A stretch of 64,000 bases of DNA from Myxococcaceae bacterium (GTDB lineage: Bacteria; Myxococcota_A; Polyangia; Polyangiales; Ga0077539). Shown here in pieces: positions 52,139-61,223 of this stretch; within the stretch, counting starts at the first letter, position 1, and every line of letters begins with the position of its first letter. The notes below the pieces were generated by a model. That model had not been told where the DNA came from. It searched no databases and was given only the letters and a program-made list of their open reading frames with translations. The stretch spans positions 1 to 64,000 of the forward strand of contig SCUS01000109.1 of NCBI GenBank assembly GCA_004297725.1. The letters are read 5' to 3'. A program made the translations under genes and the position numbers.

Positions 52139-53356
52139 TCACTGGTTGAAGCCCCCGACGGTGCGGCGCAGCGATCCCGTCGCGGCGTAGCTACGGCCGT
52201 CGAAGAGGAAGCGCTCGGACTCGTCGCCCCGCACGAGGATCACTCCGCGCTGATCGGGCGTCGGCGTGCCGAGCTCGCCCCCGACCGCGAGGACCACCCC
52301 GTCGCGTCCGCCCACGCCGTGCAGCGTCGCGGCCGTGAGCGCGACCGCGGGGCGATAGTTCACCCGACCGTTCACGTGCCCGTCGAAGTGCATCGTCAGC
52401 CCGTCGCTTCCCACTGCCCAGGCGTTTCTCGCGTCCTCGACCCAGACGCCGCTGAGGCCCGAGAGCTCGGAGAAGTACGGCGACGTCGAGAAGCCCGCCT
52501 GGTTGCCCGAGAGGACGAGCGCCGTGCCCAGTCCCCCCACCGCCCAGCACTCGTAGGGCGCCGAGCGGGGGCACGAGATCGTGAGGAGGCGATTGTCGCT
52601 GCGGGTGACGTCGCTCGACACGCGCGACCACGCCCTGCTCCTCGGGTCGCGCACCAGGATCACCCCCCCTTCGCCCACGACGTACAGTCGCCCGTCGACG
52701 CCTCCGTCGATCTTGTAGAGGTTGCGCCCCGCGACCTCTGGAGGCAGCGCGGCCTCCTGTCGAAACGTCGCGCCGTCGTAGTGGAGCAGCACGCCCTTCG
52801 GTCCGTCGGGGCGGCTCGATCCGCCGACGAGCCAGAGGTCCTCGGCGCTGCGGCCGTAGATGCCCCAGAAGGTCGGCGCCCCCTCGGGGTACGTCACCTC
52901 GACGGGCACCGTCTCGCAGGCGCCCTCCCGGTAGCGCAGCACCCGACCGCCCTCGCCCACCGCGTAGACCAGCTCCGACTCCCCTGCCGGGTCGGGCACC
53001 GGGACGGCCCACCAGAGCACCTCGTCGCTCTGACAGAGCGTGCGAAAGCCCCCTACCGTGTACTCGACGAGCCGCCCCACGCCCCCGGGCGGAAGGCGCG
53101 CGTGGTCGACGCCCACGTAGCCTCCGGCGATGTACGCGGCCCGGCGCTGCGCGCTGCCCCGCACCGAGAGGAACGATCCCGTCGGCGAGCCGTGGACCGC
53201 GAGACGAAAGAGGTCCGGTCCCTCGGTGGCGACGGCGTCGGGCAGGCCCGCGTCGCCCGCGCCCGCCGAGGTGCATGCCGTGATGAGGAGGAGGAGCACG
53301 ACCCACGCCCCGCCGCGTCGCTCGAAGGCCGCTCGGGTGCCAGGTCGTGGACTCAT
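52139..53356 (-). CDS. Beta-propeller lipoprotein
   Basis: A 405-residue lipoprotein with lipobox (GAWVVLLLLITAC). The mature part has repeating strands with Gly/Trp pattern (LVYAVGEGGRVLRYREGACE, DLWLVGGSSRPDGPKGVLLH, LYVVGEGGVILVRDPRSRAW, NAWAVGSDGLTMHFDGHVNG), which suggests a seven-bladed propeller. Four Cys may form disulfides. No catalytic signature is visible. It lies in a leftward set with the PLD-like lipoprotein downstream and the octaheme cytochrome gene upstream; they may be expressed together. GTG at 53371 is an alternative start. Function unknown. Confidence 0.65.
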   Translation of the reverse strand: MSPRPGTRAAFERRGGAWVVLLLLITACTSAGAGDAGLPDAVATEGPDLFRLAVHGSPTGSFLSVRGSAQRRAAYIAGGYVGVDHARLPPGGVGRLVEYTVGGFRTLCQSDEVLWWAVPVPDPAGESELVYAVGEGGRVLRYREGACETVPVEVTYPEGAPTFWGIYGRSAEDLWLVGGSSRPDGPKGVLLHYDGATFRQEAALPPEVAGRNLYKIDGGVDGRLYVVGEGGVILVRDPRSRAWSRVSSDVTRSDNRLLTISCPRSAPYECWAVGGLGTALVLSGNQAGFSTSPYFSELSGLSGVWVEDARNAWAVGSDGLTMHFDGHVNGRVNYRPAVALTAATLHGVGGRDGVVLAVGGELGTPTPDQRGVILVRGDESERFLFDGRSYAATGSLRRTVGGFNQ

Positions 53357-53455
53357 CGCGGCCGCTGCCACCTCCGTGTCACGGGGTGGCGGCGGAGCGA
53401 GTGATGATGGTCAAGCAGGGCCTCGGCCGAAGGGGCTCCGAGGCCTTACGCCCCG

Positions 53456-55549
53456 TCAGGGCGTGACGGGCAGGAAGATCGAGTGGCAGGTCGCGCAGGC
53501 GCGGGTCGTCGCGGTGGGCTGCGTCCCGGCGAGGGCGCGGCGGGGCACGTTGAAGCGGTGCCCGGCGATGTCGCCGTGGAAGTAGGTGTTGGTGCTGGGG
53601 CTCGGGACGATGTCGACGAGCTGCGGCGTCCGAGCGCCAGAGGTGGCGGTGCGCACCATGTGGCAGGCGACGCAGGTGAGCTGCGTGAGGGGCACGTCGG
53701 TGTGCGCGAAGGCCACCCGGGTCATCACGTGGGGGAGGACGTTGCGGTACTCCGCGGTCGAGTGGCAGTTGACGCACGCGGCGTTGTTCGTCGCCGACTC
53801 GCGGAGCATGTTCGGGTTCTGGGTGCTGCCGTGCGGGTCATGGCACGAGCTGCACGTCATGAGCTGCGAGCCGTTGCGGTACATCCCCGACCGGATGAAG
53901 TCGGTGTACTGCTGGTGGTGCTGCCTGGAGTCGCCGTTGGGGTGGAGACTCGACGCGGCGGCGTCGATGCGGCTGGTGAAGCGCGCGAGGAACTCCGAGC
54001 GACGGATGCCCGGCCGCGGCATGTTGCCGTTCATGTCGAGCGGCGACTCGGTCTGTCCGCCGCCCACGCCCTGCGGGCGCGAGTGGCAGGCGCCGCAGGT
54101 GGTCATCTCGCGCTCGGGCGTCAGCAGCGACGACGAGACGATGCGCGAGCCGCGCACCGAGGCCTCGATGTGCTCCGAGCCGGGGCCGTGGCAGCTCTCG
54201 CAGCCCGTGTTGATCTCCTCGCGCTGGCCATCGCCGTTGAGGTCGTACTCGCCGTTGGGCTCGTTCACCGCCGAGGCGGTCCAGCCGTCGGTGGCGTTGC
54301 CGCCGAGGCGGAAGCCCGTGGCGTGGCAGGCGACGCAGTTGTTCTCGAAGGACGCGGTGTTGGCCGGGCGGCGCAGCCGGTCGGTCGCGAAGTCGAACCA
54401 GCGGGTGGTGTTGTAGTCCTTCCAGGGCCAGGAGTCGGCGTTGGGGAAGGTCGAGTTGCCCGCCGTGTTGAACTGGATCGGCAGCACGTGGTGGCTGTAG
54501 GTGCCGTTCGCGTTGCGGAGCCGCGTCAGGTAGCGCTGCTTGTAGACCGCGCCGCCGTACGAGAGCGCGACGTCATAGCGCTGGTTGGCCTCGGTGTTGC
54601 GCCGGTTGACGAAGGTGACGTGGTACTCGCCCGGCTCGCCGCGGCGCACGGTGGTGTCGTGCCCGAGGCGGATCTCGAAGCGGATCGAGGCCGCGTTGGT
54701 CGGCGCGGTCTCGCTGACGCTGCAGGCCGTGCCCGCGCAGTCGAAGTAGTAGAGCGTACGGCCGGCGTCGAAGGCCGCGAGCGCCGCGTCGAAGCGCGGC
54801 CACGCGCTCACGTTCTGGAGGTTGCCGCGAACGCCAGGAACCTGGAGCCCGTTGAAGTGCGCGGTGCCCAGGGCGCGGTGCCGACCGTGGCAGTTGATGC
54901 AGGTGGTCGAGCCGACGTAGGTGGCGCGCGCGGTCATGTTGCCCGAGACCCGGAGGTCGATGCGGGTGCCGACCATCGAGGCCCGGTCCGTGGCGGCGCG
55001 ACAGCGAGAGCCGCCCGGCAGGTGGGCGTCGTCGCCCATCGCGGGCTTCCACACGATGAAGAAGCTCCCCGTCGGGATGGTGGGGAGGCGGTAGACGCCG
55101 TCCATGCCCACGGCCGCGCGGACGTAGGTGGTGGCGTTGCGGTCGAGGAGGTCCTCGAGGGGCTCGTCGTTGGTCGCGGCCGCGGCTGCGGTCGGGGTCG
55201 CGAGGATGTCGATGGGCGTCGCCTGCATCGCCGCGACGTCCGCAGACGGGACGAGGTAGACGGTGCCGCCCGCTACCGGGAGGTGGGTCCCGTCCGTGAC
55301 GAGACCCACGACGCCCTGCGGCTCCAGATCGATCGGGCGCACCGCGGGCTTCCCGGGCGCGCCGGCGTCACCCTGCGGCCCCGCAGGCCCCGCCGGACCC
55401 TGCGGCCCCAGAGGCCCCACAGGACCCACAGGCCCCGCAGGCCCGACCGGACCCTGCACCCCGGCTTCACCATCCGCTCCCGAAGGGCCCTCGCATCCCA
55501 CCAGGGCCAGGGCCCCGAGCGCGATCCCCAAACGCCATCGACTGAACAT
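53456..55549 (-). CDS. Octaheme c-type cytochrome lipoprotein with collagen-like stalk
   Basis: A 697-residue lipoprotein. Lipobox ALALVGCEG is followed directly by 16 Gly-Xaa-Yaa triplets (residues 21-68, for example [20 protein letters not shown]). A carbohydrate-binding/carboxypeptidase-regulatory-like region ([20 protein letters not shown]) follows. Eight CXXCH heme sites are seen (CINCH, CVACH, CESCH, CGACH, CSSCH, CVNCH, CVACH, CATCH), the first near residue 215 and the others at 404-690. Each would bind covalent heme c in the periplasm or on the surface, giving long-range electron transfer. Enzyme activity is not shown. A strong GGAGG precedes the ATG at 55549. Confidence 0.88.
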   Translation of the reverse strand: MFSRWRLGIALGALALVGCEGPSGADGEAGVQGPVGPAGPVGPVGPLGPQGPAGPAGPQGDAGAPGKPAVRPIDLEPQGVVGLVTDGTHLPVAGGTVYLVPSADVAAMQATPIDILATPTAAAAATNDEPLEDLLDRNATTYVRAAVGMDGVYRLPTIPTGSFFIVWKPAMGDDAHLPGGSRCRAATDRASMVGTRIDLRVSGNMTARATYVGSTTCINCHGRHRALGTAHFNGLQVPGVRGNLQNVSAWPRFDAALAAFDAGRTLYYFDCAGTACSVSETAPTNAASIRFEIRLGHDTTVRRGEPGEYHVTFVNRRNTEANQRYDVALSYGGAVYKQRYLTRLRNANGTYSHHVLPIQFNTAGNSTFPNADSWPWKDYNTTRWFDFATDRLRRPANTASFENNCVACHATGFRLGGNATDGWTASAVNEPNGEYDLNGDGQREEINTGCESCHGPGSEHIEASVRGSRIVSSSLLTPEREMTTCGACHSRPQGVGGGQTESPLDMNGNMPRPGIRRSEFLARFTSRIDAAASSLHPNGDSRQHHQQYTDFIRSGMYRNGSQLMTCSSCHDPHGSTQNPNMLRESATNNAACVNCHSTAEYRNVLPHVMTRVAFAHTDVPLTQLTCVACHMVRTATSGARTPQLVDIVPSPSTNTYFHGDIAGHRFNVPRRALAGTQPTATTRACATCHSIFLPVTP

Positions 55550-55755
55550 CTCTCTACCTCCGCATGATCCGAAGCCCCACTGCGGGGCCGAGACCGCTCA
55601 TCACGACGGGCTCCTATTCCTCCTTGGAGAGGTTTTCCTCAAGTTCAATCCCAGAAATCCCCGACGACTCTTCCCTACGGTCCAGCTTCGGCCCCGCGGC
55701 GGGCGTCGCCGACACCGACCGAGCCGCTGGGCCTGCGATTGCACAGCGCCGCGTC

Positions 55756-56505
55756 ATGTTGGACCTGTGCAAGCGACCCTCGGGCGCGCGAGGGCAGTTG
55801 GCTGCGGCGCTGGCGCTGCTCGGCACCCTGGTGACCACCCCCGCGTCGGCGCAGCAGAGCCCTCCTGCGTCGACTGCGCGCCGCTCGGACATGTTCCGCG
55901 ACCCCTTCTTCGTCGAGCTCGAGGGAGGCGCGACGTACATGGCCCTGCTCTCGGTGCGGGGCGACCGGTCGGCCTTCCCGAACATGGTCTCGTTCACCGG
56001 CTGGGGGCCTGGCGCGGGCGTGACGCTGGGCTTCCACGCGCTGGTCTTCAGCGTCGGGCTGCAGGTCTACTACTGTCACGTCAGCGGCGAGGGCGACGTG
56101 CTCAACCCGACGCCCATGGGGCCGACGCGTGCGACGGGCGAGGTCGACCTCGTGGCCACGACCCTCGAAGGAGCCTTCCGCCTCCCGATGGGGCGCGTCG
56201 AGCTCTCGATGCGCCTCGGGGTGGGGCACGCGTTCATGGGGCGCTTCACCAGCGACGCGTGGGCGAGCGCCGAGAGCGTGAACGCCAACGGATGGACGGG
56301 CCGTGCGGGACTCGGCGTCGATGTGCGCGTGTGGCGCAAACTCTTCGTCGGCTTCGACCTCGACGCCGCCGTGACCAACGTGCGCCGCTCGGGCATCGCA
56401 GGCGGAAGCTGCACCGGCGGCCCCATCTGCGCCGAGCTCGAACAGGACGGCGACGCCATCGCGCTGATGGTCCACCCCCACCTTCAGGTCGGGATGCACT
56501 TCTGA
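55756..56505 (+). CDS. Outer-membrane beta-barrel protein
   Basis: A 249-residue protein. The ATG at 55756 gives a signal peptide ([20 protein letters not shown], then ASAQQ). The mature part is a set of alternating strands with aromatic ends ([77 protein letters not shown]), ending in [11 protein letters not shown] with a terminal Phe, as in outer-membrane proteins. The family is not recognised. It diverges from the octaheme cytochrome gene across 206 bases and could be a barrel partner for it, but that is speculation. A lipoprotein gene follows on the same strand. Confidence 0.7.
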   Translation: MLDLCKRPSGARGQLAAALALLGTLVTTPASAQQSPPASTARRSDMFRDPFFVELEGGATYMALLSVRGDRSAFPNMVSFTGWGPGAGVTLGFHALVFSVGLQVYYCHVSGEGDVLNPTPMGPTRATGEVDLVATTLEGAFRLPMGRVELSMRLGVGHAFMGRFTSDAWASAESVNANGWTGRAGLGVDVRVWRKLFVGFDLDAAVTNVRRSGIAGGSCTGGPICAELEQDGDAIALMVHPHLQVGMHF

Positions 56506-56542
56506 CCTCCCTCTCCCCCTCAGGCCCTCACGGAGACCGTCG

Positions 56543-57208
56543 ATGACCTCCCTCCGCCCGCTCCTCCCCGCGCTCCTCGTCGCCCTCGGCTGCAGCGTCG
56601 ACGCCTTCGTCGTGGTCTCCCCGGGGCCACTGAGAGTGAGCGCCTCGCTGCCCGTCGGCGAGGTCCCCGCCGCGCTGCTCACCGCCGAGCGCCGGCTCGC
56701 CACCGTGGCCTGCGACGCCGCGAGGCCGTGCCCGTCGGCCTCCTCCTCGGAGGTCGTCGTGCGCTGCGAGGCGGGCGCCTGCGCGCTCGCTCCCTTCGCG
56801 CTGCGCTCCACCAGCGTCGACGTCGACCTGGACACCGACGCCACCTTCCGCGACTACGCGGGCGCCCTTCGGGGCGTCGAGGTGCAGTCGGCGGAGCTGC
56901 AGCTCCGCGGGGCCCACCCCGGCAGCGCCGTCGGCCCGCTGGTGCTGTGGTGGGGCCCCACCAGCGAGGCGACGCCCTCCCGGCGCCTGGGCGCCGTCCC
57001 CCGTACCGCCCTCGGCTCGAGCCCCTTCAACGCGCCGGTGGTCGTCGACGCGGCCGGCGTGGACGCCCTGGAGGCCCACATCCTCGGCGGCGCGCACCGC
57101 TTCCGGGTGCGGGTCGACGGGGCCTTCGAGGTGGGCGCTGGCGTCCTGCCCGACGCCCAGGTGGAGCTGGTCGTGCAGCTACGGCTGACGCTCCAGACCT
57201 CGCTGTAG
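56543..57208 (+). CDS. Lipoprotein of unknown function
   Basis: A 221-residue lipoprotein with signal and lipobox ([13 protein letters not shown]). The rest is beta-rich with a Cys pair (CDAARPCPS and CEAGACALA) and a repeated-strand C-terminal region ([39 protein letters not shown]). I do not recognise a family. It follows the beta-barrel gene by 37 bases on the same strand and may be its partner at the outer membrane. It is convergent with the MnmC2-like gene at 57225 across 16 bases. Confidence 0.65.
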   Translation: MTSLRPLLPALLVALGCSVDAFVVVSPGPLRVSASLPVGEVPAALLTAERRLATVACDAARPCPSASSSEVVVRCEAGACALAPFALRSTSVDVDLDTDATFRDYAGALRGVEVQSAELQLRGAHPGSAVGPLVLWWGPTSEATPSRRLGAVPRTALGSSPFNAPVVVDAAGVDALEAHILGGAHRFRVRVDGAFEVGAGVLPDAQVELVVQLRLTLQTSL

Positions 57209-57224
57209 CGCGGTCGGTCGCGCG

Positions 57225-58103
57225 CTACGTCGACCCGTCGATGTCCCTGAACTGCGGGCAGGCGCGCACCAGGGCCAGCGCCTCGGCCCTCGCGCCCGGC
57301 TCATCCGGCACATCGTTGGGAAACGGAACCGACGAGCGCGAGAGGCGCCCCAGCCACGCCGCGCCGAGCGGGCGGGCGAGGTCCTCGGGCCGGGTCGCGA
57401 CGATGGTGGTCTCGTCTCGATCGCCGGTTCGCTCGCCCACGCCGACGGCGAAGCCGCCGAGCAGGAAGCCCGAGCGCGTCGACGTCGAGGCGCTGTACGT
57501 GTGCACCGTCGCTCCCTCCCGACACGCGCGCCGCAGCGCCTTGAACATCGACACCGTCCACAGGGCGGGCGCCGTGCGCGGGGAGAACAGGTCCCAGTAC
57601 ACGATGTCGGCGCACCCGTCGGGCATCGTGGCCAGCCAGGTGCGGAAGTCTCCGAGGCAGAGCCGCCAGCGGGTGCGCGGCGTCTCGTGAAGCCCGTGTT
57701 CGAGCAGCGCGCTCGCGGCGGCGTGGGCGTTGGCGCCGCTCTTCGTGAGCCCCAGCGAGTCGGCGTTCTCCGGCGCCAGGGCCAGTCTCAGCGCGTCGAG
57801 GTCATGCTCGAAGCTCACGATCTCCAGTCGTCGCGCCCCCGGCCCCTGGGCCTCCGAGACCTGCCACGCGGTGATCGCGTTGGTCGCGGCGCCGAGCCCC
57901 ACGTCGAAGAGCACCAGGGCTTCGCCCCCCTCCTCCAGCCTCGCCGCCAGCCGCGACGGAGCGACGTACACGCTCTCCGCCTCGACCAGCGGACCGGCGC
58001 CCGGGTGCATCACCTCGCCGCACGCGCGCTCACGAATCGCGCGTAGCCCGTTGGGGAGCGTGACCACCTCGCAGCCGCTCTGGCGCTCGTCTCGCTCGCT
58101 CAC
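57225..58103 (-). CDS. MnmC2-like tRNA-modification methyltransferase
   Basis: A 292-residue SAM methyltransferase. Motif I-like VLFDVGLGAATNAITA, then IVYWDLFSPRTAPALWTVSM and VHTYSASTSTRSGFLLGGF follow the pattern of the MnmC methyltransferase domain (DUF752), which completes 5-methylaminomethyl-2-thiouridine at tRNA wobble U34. It starts with GTG overlapping the stop of the upstream tgt gene by GTGA at 58100-58103. The pairing with tgt, which acts at wobble G34, suggests joint control of anticodon modification. The MnmC oxidoreductase domain is absent, so the substrate may be different. It could also methylate some other nucleic acid. Confidence 0.78.
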   Translation of the reverse strand: MSERDERQSGCEVVTLPNGLRAIRERACGEVMHPGAGPLVEAESVYVAPSRLAARLEEGGEALVLFDVGLGAATNAITAWQVSEAQGPGARRLEIVSFEHDLDALRLALAPENADSLGLTKSGANAHAAASALLEHGLHETPRTRWRLCLGDFRTWLATMPDGCADIVYWDLFSPRTAPALWTVSMFKALRRACREGATVHTYSASTSTRSGFLLGGFAVGVGERTGDRDETTIVATRPEDLARPLGAAWLGRLSRSSVPFPNDVPDEPGARAEALALVRACPQFRDIDGST

Positions 58104-59251
58104 GGCGTGCCTCCGCGACCGAGTCGGACGGCGCTGTGCTCGTGGCGATCGATCGCGTCGAGCTTGCTGCGGGCGTAGCTGGAGAAGGTCCCGCGCTCGA
58201 TGGCGCTCCGCGATTCGGCCATGAGCGTATGGTAGTAATGGAGGTTGTGAATCGATACGAGCCGCGTGCCGAGCGGCTCTCTGCACTTGAACAGATGGTA
58301 GAGATAGGCGCGGCTGAAGGTGGCGCAGGTCGAGCAGGTGCACTCGGCGTCGAGGCGCTCTTCGGACAACACGTTGATGCCGCGCGTCAGCCGCACCCGG
58401 CCCGTGGAGGTGAACGCGGTGCCCTGCGACGCGAGCTGCGTCGGGATGATGCAGTCGAACATGTCGACCCCTGCGAGCATGGCCTCGAGCAGGTCTGGCG
58501 GCGTCCCGACGCCCATGAGGTAGCGCGGACGGTCGGCCGGGAGCAGCTCCGCGGAGAGGGAGGTGACGTCCTCGCGCTCGGAGCGGCTGTCGCCTACGGC
58601 GAGCCCGCCGATGGCGAAGCCGTCGAAGGGCTGCTGGGTGAGGAAGGCCGCCGACTCCCTCCGTAGCTCGGAGACGACTCCCCCCTGCACGATCGCGAAG
58701 AGCGCCTGCGTGGGGTTGGTGCGCGCGGCGAGAGAGCGCAGCGCCCAGCGGTGGGTGCGCTCCATGGCGGCCCGGGTGGTCGCCTCGTCCGAGGTCGACG
58801 AGATGCAGACGTCGAGCACCATCATGATGTCCGACCCGATCGCCGTCTGTACCTCGATGGAGCGCTCGGGCGAGAGCATGTGCATCTGCTGGTCGACGTA
58901 GCCTTTGAAGCGGGCGCCCTTCTCGGTGATGGTGCGAGCGCCGGGCAGCGAGAAGATCTGATACCCGCCGGAGTCGGTGAGCACGGGCCCCGACCACCCC
59001 ATGAACTTGTGAATCCCCCCGAGCTGGCGAAAGGCCTCGGGCCCAGGGCGCAGCATCAGGTGGTAGGTGTTGCCGAGCACCACCTGGGCGCCGACCTCCG
59101 CGAGGTCGGCCGGGGTGCAGTGGGCCACCGTCGCGCGCGTGCCGACGTCCATGAAGACCGGCGTCTCCACGCGCCCGTGCGCGGTGATCATCGAGCCCCG
59201 CCTGGCGCGCGAACCGGGATCGGTGGCCGTGACCGTAAAGGGAAGTGTCAT
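58100..59251 (-). CDS. tgt: Queuine tRNA-ribosyltransferase
   Basis: A 383-residue tRNA-guanine transglycosylase. TDSGGYQIFS contains the general base Asp93; VDMFDCIIPTQ holds the nucleophilic Asp; the zinc site is CTCSTC with a following His in IHNLHYY. The enzyme exchanges guanine-34 of GUN-anticodon tRNAs with preQ1 in queuosine synthesis. Length and motifs are usual for bacterial Tgt. The ATG at 59251 was chosen as it begins just before the family start; an ATG at 59272 would add seven residues. No queA or other queuosine gene is in the window. It is followed by the MnmC2-like gene with overlapping codons. Confidence 0.95.
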   Translation of the reverse strand: MTLPFTVTATDPGSRARRGSMITAHGRVETPVFMDVGTRATVAHCTPADLAEVGAQVVLGNTYHLMLRPGPEAFRQLGGIHKFMGWSGPVLTDSGGYQIFSLPGARTITEKGARFKGYVDQQMHMLSPERSIEVQTAIGSDIMMVLDVCISSTSDEATTRAAMERTHRWALRSLAARTNPTQALFAIVQGGVVSELRRESAAFLTQQPFDGFAIGGLAVGDSRSEREDVTSLSAELLPADRPRYLMGVGTPPDLLEAMLAGVDMFDCIIPTQLASQGTAFTSTGRVRLTRGINVLSEERLDAECTCSTCATFSRAYLYHLFKCREPLGTRLVSIHNLHYYHTLMAESRSAIERGTFSSYARSKLDAIDRHEHSAVRLGRGGTP

Positions 59252-59395
59252 GAGGGGCGACGCTGATAGCACGTCCCCGGTAGTGGGGGCGGGTGCGCGC
59301 CGGCGCTGTGACAGCCGCGCTCGGCTGTGGCGACAATGCGAGGCTCCGATCTCGCCACACGCGGCAGATCACGCGTGATTCGAGGCGCATCGCGC

Positions 59396-59410
59396 TGGCA
59401 CATCACCCGC
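59396..59410 (+). promoter_or_regulatory. Possible sigma-54 promoter
   Basis: TGGCAC at 59396-59401, then five bases, then CCGC at 59407-59410 keeps the GG and GC of a -24/-12 sigma-54 promoter with the right 12-base spacing, about 90 bases before the LMO0937-like gene. The TT of the -12 element is replaced, so the match is partial. Confidence 0.25.
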
Positions 59411-59500
59411 ATTGCATCGCCGCGACAGAAGGCCGCGCACGGGTCGTCGAAGACGAGACCGCGCACCCCTCGGTCGGTTCGCCACGGAAGGATCTGCCTC

Positions 59501-59653
59501 ATGCTTTGGACCATCACGATCGTACTGCTCGTTCTCTGGGTGCTCGGGTTCACGAGCTTCGGTTCTCTCGGCGCCTGGGTGCACCTGCTGCTGGTGCTGG
59601 CGGTGATCTCGGTGGCCATCAACCTGATCCGTGGGCGCAACCCGGCGGCCTGA
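59501..59653 (+). CDS. LMO0937-like small membrane protein
   Basis: A 50-residue membrane peptide. MLWTITIVLLVLWVLGFTSF is a membrane helix, followed by a second helix (WVHLLLVLAVISVAINLI) and a short RGRNPAA tail. The sequence pattern fits the LMO0937 (DUF5670) family of stress-linked small membrane proteins. It is the first gene of a rightward block with a coiled-coil protein, a CsbD protein and an OmpA/TSP3 protein. The function is not known beyond association with general stress. Confidence 0.75.
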   Translation: MLWTITIVLLVLWVLGFTSFGSLGAWVHLLLVLAVISVAINLIRGRNPAA

Positions 59654-59776
59654 ACGCGGCCGCCGACGGAGCGGAGCGGGGATCGCGAGACGCGCCCTGC
59701 GCTGGCCGATGTCTCCTGGCGCACGGAGCCGCTCTGCGAGGGGTGCCGTGCAGGCAACAATCGAAAGAAGGAGAGA

Positions 59777-60610
59777 ATGATGGACAAGCAGACGAGCCGT
59801 ATTTCCAACGTCAATCCAGAGAGCAGCGTGAGCCCGCGGCCCCAGTGGTGGACCGACAAGCACAGCTCCACCTGGGACCGCGTGAAGGCCGCCCTCCGTC
59901 GGGACTGGGAGCAGACCAAGGCCGACTTCTCATCGAATGACAGCGCCGACCTGAACCAGGAGATCGGCGACACGGTGAAGCAGAGCGTCGGCAAGGAGCC
60001 CATTCCGCCGCTGTCGGTGAAGACCCGCCCCGACGATCCGCAGGACGTGGCGAAGCGCGTCGAGAAGCAGATCAAGGAGCGCGGCAAGGCGCAGGAGCGG
60101 GTCATCGAGGCGCAGACCGACGCCGCCGTCGTGCAGGTGCAGGCGCAGGGCAAGATCGCCAGCGAGCAGCAGGCCGCCCAGGAGAAGGTCGCGGCCGAGC
60201 AGCGGAAGCTCGGCGAGATCGCGGCGGATGCGCGCGAGGCGGCCATGAAGAGCCAGCGCGACGCGCAGGAGAAGATCGCGAAGCAGCAGGAGAAGATCGC
60301 CGAGGTGCGGTCCGACGCGAGCCAGAAGATCGCCGAGGTGCAGCAGAAGGCCGGCGAGAAGATCGCCGAGGTGCAGCAGAAGGCCAGCGAGAAGGTCGCC
60401 GTGGTGAGGGACTGGAACCAGGTCGAGCCCGCGATCCGCTACGGGTACGGGGCCCGGCTGCAGTACGCCGACAGCCCCACCTGGGACGACCAGCTCGAGA
60501 GCAGGCTCCGCCACGAGTGGACGCAGCTCAAGAACGGCAACACCTGGGAGGACGTGCAGCCGCACGTGCGCCACGGCTGGGACGCCGCCGCCCGCAACAG
60601 CATCGTGTGA
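59777..60610 (+). CDS. Coiled-coil stress-type protein
   Basis: A 277-residue soluble protein. The N-terminus (PQWWTDKHSSTWDRVKAALR) and the C-terminus (YGYGARLQYADSPTWDDQLE; WTQLKNGNTWEDVQPHVRHG) are conserved-looking ends with Trp/His pattern. Between them, residues about 80-215 form a long Lys/Gln/Glu coiled coil (EKIAEVQQKASEKV and related heptads). The ribosome binding site AAGGAGA precedes an ATGATG start. It lies between an LMO0937-like gene and a CsbD gene, so it likely belongs to a stress response. No enzyme motif is seen. Confidence 0.75.
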   Translation: MMDKQTSRISNVNPESSVSPRPQWWTDKHSSTWDRVKAALRRDWEQTKADFSSNDSADLNQEIGDTVKQSVGKEPIPPLSVKTRPDDPQDVAKRVEKQIKERGKAQERVIEAQTDAAVVQVQAQGKIASEQQAAQEKVAAEQRKLGEIAADAREAAMKSQRDAQEKIAKQQEKIAEVRSDASQKIAEVQQKAGEKIAEVQQKASEKVAVVRDWNQVEPAIRYGYGARLQYADSPTWDDQLESRLRHEWTQLKNGNTWEDVQPHVRHGWDAAARNSIV

Positions 60611-60809
60611 TTCGCACGCAGCGCCGCCACGCTCGTGGCCCGCACGGCTGAGACAAAGGGTCACGGCTGGCGGCGCGCAACATCTTCGTTTCACTTCAAT
60701 TCGAGGCCTTTCGTGGCTCTGCCCGAGCGGCCCGACCCTTGAAGAGAGTGTCCCCGTCGATCGCCCTCATCGGGGCTTCGACCGTCCGATCCCTAAAGGA
60801 GTTTCGATC

Positions 60810-61109
60810 ATGAGCAACGAGAGCAAGCGCGCAGAGGGTGTCGCCCAGGAGATCGGCGGCAAGGTGAAGAAGGCCGTCGGCGGCCTCATCGGCAACGAGC
60901 AGATGGAGGCCGAGGGTCGCGCCCAGGAGCTCGGCGGCGAGGCGAAGCAGGAGGGCGCCAAGGCCGCCGCGCGGGTGCAGGGCAAGGTCGAGGAGGTCAC
61001 CGGCGCGATCAAGAACCGCATCGGCGCCGCCATCGACAACGAGCAGATGCAGGTCGAGGGGCGAGCCCGAGAGCTCGCCGGCGAGGCTCGCCAGAAGGCG
61101 AACAAGTAG
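60810..61109 (+). CDS. CsbD family protein, two repeats
   Basis: A 99-residue hydrophilic protein with two CsbD repeats: first around SKRAEGVAQEIGGKVKKAVG and IGNEQMEAEGRAQELGGEAK, second around VQGKVEEVTGAIKNRIGAAI and NEQMQVEGRARELAGEARQK. CsbD proteins are induced in general stress in Bacillus and many Gram-negatives; the molecular role is unknown. The tandem copy is longer than the usual about 60 residues. The ribosome binding site AAAGGAG lies upstream of the ATG. It stands in a stress-type gene block and has a hairpin downstream at 61135. Confidence 0.9.
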   Translation: MSNESKRAEGVAQEIGGKVKKAVGGLIGNEQMEAEGRAQELGGEAKQEGAKAAARVQGKVEEVTGAIKNRIGAAIDNEQMQVEGRARELAGEARQKANK

Positions 61110-61134
61110 CCCCTCTCCCCCCGCCGGTAGGCAG

Positions 61135-61161
61135 GCCAGGCGGCACCCGAGTCCGCCTGGC
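61135..61161 (+). terminator. Probable terminator hairpin after the CsbD gene
   Basis: GCCAGGCGG at 61135-61143 pairs exactly with CCGCCTGGC at 61153-61161, a 9-base-pair stem with a 9-base loop. It lies 26 bases after the CsbD stop. There is no T-run, as is common in very GC-rich genomes, so the end of the transcript is probable but not sure. Confidence 0.5.
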
Positions 61162-61223
61162 GCCTCCAAAGCTCCCCCTCAGCCCTCCAATCACCCTCCT
61201 TCCCGGAAGTCACAGCCCATCGA

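Noticed and set aside
60624-60680. GCGCCGCCA and TGGCGGCGC inverted pair after the coiled-coil gene, considered as a terminator.
   Set aside because: The loop is long and the stem interrupted, so pairing in this GC-rich DNA could be chance.
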